Shown: positions 23,880 to 64,000 of the stretch, in pieces | How the letters are laid out: the number at the start of each line of letters is the position of its first letter | Numbering within the stretch: position 1 is the first letter of the stretch | Source of the DNA: Talpa occidentalis | Lineage: Eukaryota; Chordata; Mammalia; Eulipotyphla; Talpidae | DNA: 64,000 bases | Reading direction: 5' to 3' | Assembly: GCF_014898055.3 (NCBI RefSeq) | Contig: NW_023601543.1 | Location: 8,426,440-8,490,439, forward strand | Notes under the pieces: model-generated | What the model was told of the DNA's origin: nothing | Database searches by the model: none | Seen by the model: the letters and a program-made list of their open reading frames with translations, nothing else | Made by a program: the position numbers and the translations under genes

Positions 23880-25260
23880 GAAATAGCTCTACTGAACCGG
23901 AGACACACCCCCACCCGCACCCCCACCCCCGGCGCCGACCTGAGGCTCTGGCGCTCAGCCCCAGAGGCTGCTGTGGGCAGTGCAAGAGTCTGCATGTGGT
24001 GGTGGGCACACACTGCCCACCACAAGTAGCCCCATTGGGACGCAGGCTGCAGGCAGAGGCCAGCAGTGATGGGGATGGCAGTGGTCACCCTAATCATGCT
24101 GCCCCAGAGCATGCAGCCCCTGGGGCCCTACCGGTTCAGCCCCAGGGCTGTGGCTCCTGCAGCTGCAGGCCATAGAGAGGCCCGTGGATGGTGCTTGGAT
24201 CGTGGAATGGACACCTCAGGTGCAGCTACGAGCTGATGGGTAAATGGCCCAGTCAGCCATAGGACTGAATCTGGTCCAATCAGGCTGGTAGATGGGGGAA
24301 GGGGAGCTGAAAGAGGTTCTAAGGCAGGGCAGGAGCCAGCTTGGGATTTCTGCACACTCCCTGGAGACTTAGGCTCTCTGTCCCCGACCTCTGAATGACA
24401 AAAGAAGCCAAAAAAAAAAAAACCTCATAGAGAAACCGAATTGCTACTCAGAAGCTAGCGTTACTGCACCTGTCTCCACCTGCCTGGCATGGCCCGAAGG
24501 GAGCACCAAAGGCCCTAGGCCTGGTGTCTCAAAGAGCTGTTTGTTGTTGGTGTGAGCTATCGTCTTACAAAGAGCTGTTAACATGGTGTTTCTGACACCG
24601 CTGCTCCTTCTAATGACCGGTCATGACCAGTACTAATGGCCACTGCTGACCAGCACGGTGGACGGGTGACCAGCACTCTGTGTCCTGGTCACCCCTGAGA
24701 ACTGTTAAACATCCGGCACTGCCTCATGGTGCTGCTGCCTCGGTTCCTGTCTGCTCCAGATCTGCTGTTCATGGCTGGGGCTGTTGTGGGGGTCCTCTCA
24801 GCGGCCCCCTATGAGCACGTCCAGCTGTGGTGAGTTGGTCGCCAGCCTGCTGTCTCTGGCTGCCACGCTCCAGGCCCTCATTGGCGGGACGGCGCCATCT
24901 TGGAGGAGCGGCCTTTTGTTTGGGACTCCTGGTCACCATGGACACTTCTGGGGTGAGCTAGCCGCTCTTTGTTTCCCCTGTTTGTTAAATAAGCCCCAAT
25001 GTTGTTGTTCCCTGGGCCTGAGTGGTCTTGGGATTGTGCGCGCGGGTGAGGACCCACAGGCAGTGGCCTCTCCCCTATCTGGGCACTGTCCTTTAGCGGC
25101 TACAGACCCTGCTATGGCCGGGTCGCACTACCGTGGTATAGTTCAGGCTTCCAACTTGAAGTCCCTGCACCTGGAATTAGAAAGCGATGTGCATTTGTTG
25201 GTATAAGGCAGTGTCAGTCCTTTGTCGATTTTGTCTCAGGGAACAGATACTGCGCTAAAC
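23880..25260. other. GC-rich intergenic block, unclassified
   Basis: Two GC-rich stretches (23895-24360 and 24470-25260) are separated by a 14-base A run (24408-24422). The right part holds a direct repeat (caaagagctgtt at about 24529 and 24568) and ttaaataagcccc near 24985, reminiscent of an LTR poly(A) region. No coding similarity was recognised; the 140-codon frame at 24784-25206 looks fortuitous. Confidence 0.4.
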
Positions 25261-25747
25261 CGCTAGTAACTGTTCAGTAACATTCCTTACTAGAGTGTGC
25301 TAAGGCTTCTGAAGCGCAGCCCACCGCCAGGCCATGTGTAGTTACCCTTCAGTGTATCTGTTACTGCATTTACGTTTTCCAAACTGAGAACAGAAATTCT
25401 GATCTTTAACATCATTATCTGGGACTGGAAATGGTGAGTGGAAGTGAGTACAGACCACAGTGGTCGGAAATAGTGGGAGGCATGCTGGAGAATTTAAATT
25501 CCTGCAGCCAAGAAGAACAGTTTGACTCAGATATAAAACCTCGAAATCCAAATGAAAGTCAAGAGCTGGCAGCATACAAACAAGGTACTACTGCAAAATA
25601 GTTACTGAAATGAGACTATAACACACAGACCAGAGAGAAATCCACCTTCTGTAGGACACAAAGACAAAAGCCATCAATGTCAGCTGGAGACGAAAGCCCC
25701 AGAGCTGTCACCATGGTGCATTTCTTGGAAATTAGCAAGAGATAACT

Positions 25748-26023
25748 TTATTTTTTTTAAAGATTTGTTTATTTTTATACAAGAATCGGGGTACAGGCCA
25801 GAGATGTGGGGGGGGGGGTGAGAAGATTCACCAGAGACAGAGCGGGGAACAGAACAGGCAGATTGACCAAAGTATGCTGCTGAGGGGAGCAGCGGGTGAG
25901 ACAGGAGAGGTCTGCTGTGCCATGTGTGTTTCTCCCTGGCCTGCCGGGAATCGAACTTGTGCTGCAGAGGTTGCGGATTGCTTCATAGGTTGCGTCTTAA
26001 CCCCTGCACCACCAGGGAGGCCC
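25748..26023 (-). mobile_element. tRNA-derived SINE
   Basis: Same family, reversed, with an 11-G run near 25810. Perfect duplication aagagataact at 25737-25747 and 26024-26034. Confidence 0.95.
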
Positions 26024-27033
26024 AAGAGATAACTCTTTCTCTCCTTGGATGGAAACGAATGCAGGGGGGTCACTCTGTATTTGGCTGTCCCCCTTTCTGT
26101 GGCAGATCCTCACACGTGTTCAGGATGAAGATTTCACTCCTATGTTAGATGACTGAGTATTGCACTGATGTGGTGAGAGCTCTTTTTCATCTATTTTAGT
26201 CATATATTGGTTTATTCATTTAACAAGCACGAACCAAGTTGCTCTGACTTGTTGCGTTTTTCATTGGGCTTCTGGAACTGAGTTTGTTTGTTTAGAGTTA
26301 AGTTTTAATATGAAAATGCATGCTTATTTTTTGTAATATATTCCAAGAGGAAAATAGATGTTATATATAGAACTTCAACAAGACATGTAATGTGTAAATT
26401 ATAGGCCCCTCTTATTGTTATGCAGTCAGCACTTAAGACACTTTATGCTTATTGATCTGGAGAAACTATAAACTTGCAGCATTTGGAAAAGTTGAAGCGT
26501 AATAGCATCTGGGAGGTTTGTTATGTAGGCACGTTTCTGCAGATGAGGACTACATATTTAACATTGCAATGAACCAACCCTATGAAAAGAAGTCTGTGGA
26601 ATCAGGAATGTCCCTGTTCTTATTTCCATTCTCTCCACCAAGGAGGAAGCCTTCCTACTAGAGTGAAATGATGTGTTCAGGAAGTGGAAATACTACTATT
26701 GTTCTGTGAGGGTGTGGAGAAATGTGTGGGCCCTGTTCTTGTCATCTGTCTGTCTATCATTTATCCATCTATAATCTATCAATCATCTCTCTAAATAAAG
26801 TGCCTGCCTGCTGCGCTTTCCTCCTGATACCTTTATCCATATTAAATGTTAAGATTAATTCTCTGGAAATCTCAAGGTAATCATAATCCTAAGGGCAGGG
26901 TGAAAAGGATCAGCCTTGATGTGCTACTGGTCGGGTGATCTGTGTGCCTGGGTTGCTTGGAAAGGGCAGAGGTCCGCAGCCTTTTGCCTGCTGGGACTTC
27001 TTCAGCAGTTTCCATAGTTTGCAGAATATGTTG

Positions 27034-27270
27034 ATTTTTTTTTTAAGATTTATTCATTTATTTATACAAGCATTGGGTATAGTCAGAAGCATGGGAGAGT
27101 GAGAGAATTCACCAGAGCCAGAGCAGGGAACAGAACAGGCAGACTGATGAAATACACTGCTGAGGGGAGCAGCGGGTGGCAGGAGAGGTCTATCGCGCCA
27201 TGTGGGACCCTCGCCGGCGGCTGGGGATCGAACCAGTGCTGCAGAGGCTGAGGGCAGCTTCTCAGTCCCA
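27034..27270 (-). mobile_element. tRNA-derived SINE, head missing
   Basis: Reverse-oriented. Tail and body are present through ggggatcgaaccagtgctgc, but the terminal head (ggaggccc) is absent, so the copy is 5'-truncated or deleted. Confidence 0.88.
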
Positions 27271-29184
27271 GCAGCTTTAGTCTGCATCCCAGTCACCCAG
27301 CTTCCCTACACTGTTGGATCCTCAGCCTCATGGTTCTTTACCCCTCAAATAACAGTATCTGGAGTGGCCTGCTGGCTTGGTGTGACCCAGCACAGGTGCA
27401 AAGAATCGAGCTGAGGTGTTGCTGGAATGATTGTGTACCAGATGACACTGCTAGACTTGCCTCAGGAGCCACAGTCACATCTGGAAGGCCCAGTGCTCAC
27501 AGCGGGGCTGAATGTCAGAGCCCAGCATCGCAGGCTACCCGTTGGGTTCTTGCGTTGATCACCTGTCTGCCAAGTGGAGCATGAGTAATGAGTAAGAATC
27601 CCAGGCACTTTTCAGTCCTAGGTTTGCTGAAAGGCTTGCCCCCCACCCTATGCTGGGTGCCCCAACTGCCTTGAGAAGTGTGGATGGAGCTCCAAAGGAC
27701 AGTACGTGACTGGTGTGGTGCGGGGTGGGAGAGCTGAATTCTAGCCTGGCCCTGCCATTGCCGTATTTTCGGGCCCAGGCTTCTCTTGGCCTCCATTCTT
27801 CTCTGTTAGGTGGGCAGGGAGTCTGACGCTCTCACATTCTTAGATTGGCCTGTGAGCATTTGGAAGTTGTTTAGAAATTACAATGGAGCATTTTGGCAAA
27901 CTGGTCTGTGTGGTTCAGGAGAGTAGGGGACAAAACCCTTTCCTCCTTTGACAGAGAAAATTAGACAGTGCTTTGTTTCTGTCACCATAAGGCAACTAAT
28001 AGGGAAGCGAAAGCCATCACACTTAAACAGCGAGTTACAGCGGCTGCGCTATGTTAACACCCTTTTCTTCTCTCAGCGAGAGTTCTACTCGAATCTGTCA
28101 CTTCCAATATTGCAGCAGCATGTTGCCGCCCATTTAGGTTAAGTAGCGACAGTGACTTGGAAAGCACTAAAGATTTTTATGTGGTGGCTGCCAGCGCCCG
28201 AGGTAGAACGTCAAGAAGGCCGGGCTCGCAGGTGGGCTCAAAGGCTCCGCGTGTTTAGCAGAGGCAACCCGCCGCAGGTGGCTCCTGGTGAATTCCTTTC
28301 CAAGTTCATGGGGACCGGGATGACGGTGGATCACAGACTGATGGGCTCCTCCCTCTGCCACCGGGAAGACCAATCACAAGAGGTGGAAAGCCACTTTCCC
28401 CTGCTGCCTTGGTGAGCTGGTGGTCTCCGTGGCAACCAGGGGCTGCCTTTCACCCCTTGCAGCTGGGACTATAGACCTTTAGTGATTCAAATTTGTAGCC
28501 ACACGTTCCGTGCATGCATTCCTATTCCCCTTCCTGTGGCTCTGCTCTCATTCCACCCCTGACTCCACAGGGGAACTGATTTCTTTTGTTTGTTTCTGCC
28601 AACTCATTCCCATCACTTGTTACTTAAGTCTGGATCCTTTCATGATACCGGATACAATTCTAATTCCTACTCTGGGATAAACGGGGATTCAGATTCAGCT
28701 AACATTTATTGTAATAAGGAGGGTTGGCTCTGACAAAACAAGTTACATACACGATTTTATTTTGCTCACAGATGATAGAAATGTGAATGCAAATTGAATA
28801 AACATGACTGCTGTTTGGCACACAGTGCTCCCTCCTGGAATATTCTTTGGATACAGGAGTGAAAGAACAGGTCTATCAAGGTCAAGAAGGGTCTTTGGGG
28901 AAACATCCTATCAAGATCTCATCATTATACAAATGGAGAAATCAAAGCCCCACATGAGCAGTGACTATCCAAGATCAAATTCGCAGCTATTTAGACTCAA
29001 TTCTGCTTCAGGTGGCCCCAGACCATTGTCCTATCGGGACACCGTATACGCTGCCTCAGGTGAAGCCAGGTGGTTGTAGTGGGAAATGTCAGCCTTGTCG
29101 TGTGGCACTCACATATTCTTCTGAGTGCTGTGGCAGATGTAGTGGGGACAGTACTCTGAGAATCATTCAACAAGGAACACTTTT

Positions 29185-30556
29185 TGGGAAATTAAAAAAT
29201 ATATTTATTGATGCACATATTTGAAAGATTAAAGACTAGAGTATTGACACTACAGTATTGACTAGAATAACTTAAAAGAAATCAGTAAGAGTGAGGCCTG
29301 GAGAAAGCAGCAGCTTGGGGGTCAAAGTGGTCCCAAACCTGATTTTGTCAGTTGGCCCGCACATATTCAAACACAGGGTGACTGACTCACATGACCAAAT
29401 TCACCAAAAGCCAAGGTGTGAACCAGAATACCAGTTGACTCACTCATAAAGGGAAGCTTTCCAGCAGACTGAAGTACATGTGTTGGTTGGTCAGCAACTC
29501 TCTGGAAGATTCAGTATATCATTATAATCACGATTATGTCAAATAGTTGCTTGCTAAGCATGGAGCCAACCAGAGAATGGGGAGTCAGCGGGTTCATGGA
29601 AATGACTCATGAGATGCTGCACCCCTCTCCATGGCGGGGTACACCAGGTAAAGAGACTTGGAGCTCATGTTCTCTGGGCTGAGTGACATTGTCTTCAGCC
29701 CTGCACAATACTGGGGACAAACTGCTGACATATTCTTTCTGGATGTCTCCACTAGTGCTAGATGGTAAACTGACTGTTCTCTTTCAGTTACCATTGTTTC
29801 AGACAGGGGGTGGTGTTAGCTATCTTAGTTACAATGTCGTGCTAATTTGCCTTCATGGAACCATGTCTATTACCATATCAATTTCAAGTGCTTAGGGAAC
29901 TATTCTGAGGTCCAGTCCTTCCATTATTACCACAACATGACTTTCCCCCCAGGCCCTTCAGGCACGTTCATCCCTATGGTCTGAAAGGCAAGTCCAAGAC
30001 AAAAGTAAAAGCAAGTCTGGGTTTGATAGACATGAGTACTGTATATGGTAGTAGTGCCTGTGTAGGGAAAAGTGGGGAGAGGAACAAGGAGAAAAACTGG
30101 CATAGGGATTAGGAGTTGGGAAAGGCAATGGATACAGGAACAAGGGTACAGAAAGGGAAGTAGTGCTTCTGATGAACTTGAACCTGTCCTGTGTGAACTT
30201 GCTCCTGTGTTCTTCCTTTATGTGGCTGGTGCTGGTTTTGTGATGGACTAGACAAAATGCCCTGGATTACAGAGCTAATGAATATTAATGTTTGGTGGGA
30301 GAAGCAAGAAAAATCTGGAACATGGAATGTTGCTGAGGAGGGAGAATCAGGAAGGTGCTGCTGATGGGCAGGAAAAAGAATTTAACTTCATCATTTTGTC
30401 AAGGGCTGGATCCGGTTAAGATTTCCTACCATGTTATATTTTTCCAGTGATCACATTTTCTAATCTATTTGTTCTAGTAAATATGAATTCTAGATCAACT
30501 TCTCCCTGTAAAGAGCAAGAACATTACTCATTCAAGCTTGAAAATATTTTTTTTCT
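29185..30556 (-). other. F9: F9 3'UTR
   Basis: Minus-strand sequence after the stop aligns in blocks with the human F9 3'UTR as I remember it, for example ATGTCTATCAAACCCAGAC (near 30020), CATAGGGATGAA (near 29975) and GAGAGTTGCTGACCAAC (near 29500). The AT/GT microsatellite in the middle of the human 3'UTR is absent. The human-like end is near 29420, but no AATAAA is there, so the UTR is extended to the next signal at 29209-29204. Confidence 0.7.
29204..29209 (-). terminator. F9: Candidate F9 poly(A) signal
   Basis: AATAAA on the minus strand (tttatt on plus), 1.35 kb after the stop codon. It is the first canonical hexamer I find downstream of the human-equivalent cleavage region, where the hexamer is lost. 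Another AATAAA lies further on near 28755-28760. Confidence 0.5.
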
Positions 30557-62997
<32,441 letters not shown>

Positions 62998-63029
62998 GGT
63001 GGTGAGCACGCAGCACCTCACGTCTGCGA

Positions 63030-63083
63030 GCAGATTGTGCAAGTAGCAAGTTGACCAATTGTTCCAAAGTACAAGCTGAGCTG
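63030..63083 (-). promoter_or_regulatory. F9: F9 proximal promoter: HNF4/androgen-response and C/EBP sites
   Basis: Read on the minus strand, 63083-63064 is CAGCTCAGCTTGTACTTTGG, identical to the human region that binds HNF4 and overlaps the androgen-responsive element (the Leyden-type haemophilia B sites). 63044-63030 is ACTTGCACAATCTGC, matching the human C/EBP site at the transcription start (human ACTTTCACAATCTGC, one difference). This suggests conserved liver expression and puberty-responsive control. Confidence 0.8.
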
Positions 63084-63099
63084 TATTTACTTCTGGGAA

Positions 63100-64000
63100 A
63101 CAATGTTCCTCTTCCTCCGTGGGCCCTTGGACTATTTCCAGTGGCCTCCTGGGTTAAGTAGAGTGAATGGGCAGTGGCCATCAGCAAATGCCACCTCTGA
63201 GTCCACGGACTTGGGCCACAGTGGCTGATCTGAGGCTGAAGCAAGAAGTCCCACGTCATTAGAAAACAGGGGTAGGTGGAATGGCTACAGTGGCTGTGGC
63301 AGCCACATTCACCAGCTCTTCCTGTCTTGTTCTCTTCTGGTAGCATTGACATCAAAAACTTTAAAGCTAAGGAGATGCAAAGAACAAAGGCATGTGCTCA
63401 ATTACTTCAAAATACCCCTAGGGCTTATAGAGCCTGAATCATCTAGTGGATCCTTTATGCTCCCTCTCACAAGGAGGAGTTTATAACTTTTGTTGTGTTC
63501 TGTACTAATAGGGTGAAACATGGACTCTGTCTCATATGTGTGTGTGTGAGTATGTATGTCTGCACATACGTGCTGCTTATACTTATATATAAATAGATGA
63601 CATTTCTGTATGACATTTCTGTAACAGCCCATAGTAATATATCATACTATTTCACAGGGAGTATAAAAAGCTCATAACAGTATATTATTTACCTACCATT
63701 CTCTCTGCTGATGTGATATGTAATTTATTTCTACATATGTTATAAACCCCATCTTACATTATTATTCCTTTTGCTCTTTGTGGGCAACAATTTTTAGGGC
63801 TTTTTAAACAAACGTGGTGTAATAGTTTATTAGTTTCAGGTGTACTGCATGAGAAGTTATTTGTTTTTATTATGAAGTGATCAGCACAAGAGTCTAGCCA
63901 ACATCCTTCTCCATACAGTTACGCATTTTTCTCTTGTGATGAGGACTTTTAAGAGGTATTCTCTCAACAACGTTCACATATGTAGTACAGTATTATTAAC
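63100..64000. other. Upstream of F9, with L1M 3'UTR at the window edge
   Basis: 63100-63500 has no recognised element; a short (GT)n lies at 63535-63550. From about 63815, ttagtttcaggtgtactgca, agtgatcagcacaagagtct and acagtattattaac match a minus-oriented L1M 3'UTR that continues beyond the window. Confidence 0.7.

Larger units (their letters stand above)
12136..29184. other. MCF2-F9 intergenic region
   Basis: 17 kb between convergent 3' ends. It holds old L1 ORF2 sequence, six young SINEs, a solo LTR, MIR/MER relics and GC-rich blocks (23.9-25.2 kb, 28.1-28.4 kb). The 17.2-20.4 kb part has few recognisable repeats and is AT-rich. I recognise no gene. Open frames here are short and lack splice or coding support. 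Confidence 0.6.

Overview
The window is nuclear DNA from a placental mammal. It holds a convergent (tail-to-tail) pair of X-linked genes: the 3' part of MCF2 (DBL proto-oncogene, a Rho guanine-nucleotide exchange factor) on the + strand at the left, and the whole of F9 (coagulation factor IX) on the - strand from about 29.2 kb to 63.05 kb. The order and orientation match what I know of human Xq27. The gap between the two inferred 3' ends (about 17 kb) is close to the human spacing as I remember it. The species cannot be named from this alone. A young tRNA-derived SINE family and L1 copies suggest a laurasiatherian, but that is inference.

Layout. 1-3073: MCF2 intron with old MIR elements. 3074-9023: five consecutive MCF2 coding exons (PH-domain end and acidic C-terminal tail) with intact splice sites and compatible phases. 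About 11.4-12.13 kb: probable MCF2 terminal exon and poly(A) site; its first base is uncertain. 12.1-29.2 kb: intergenic DNA of L1, SINE and MIR relics, one solo retroviral LTR inserted in an L1, and GC-rich blocks I cannot classify. 29.2-63.05 kb: F9, eight coding exons (67, 164, 25, 114, 129, 206, 115 and 548 coding bases) giving a 455-residue precursor with no frameshift or stop. Its introns carry SINEs, a 2.9-kb 5'-truncated L1 and a CpG-rich block in intron 6. 63.05-64.0 kb: F9 promoter and upstream DNA ending in an L1 relic.

F9 encodes a secreted, vitamin K-dependent protease zymogen of the intrinsic clotting pathway. All domains (signal peptide, propeptide, Gla, two EGF, activation peptide, trypsin-like protease) and the catalytic triad are present. 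Differences from human FIX include a start codon equivalent to the third human Met, one extra residue before the first activation cleavage site, Ile at the EGF1 O-fucose site, three extra N-glycosylation sequons, and loss of the poly(A) hexamer at the human-equivalent site. MCF2 encodes an unrelated intracellular Rho-family GEF; the two genes are neighbours, not a functional unit.

I found no sign of a bacterial-type system, CRISPR array or unknown multigene system. Most other open frames are chance ORFs or relics of L1 ORF2 and SINEs.
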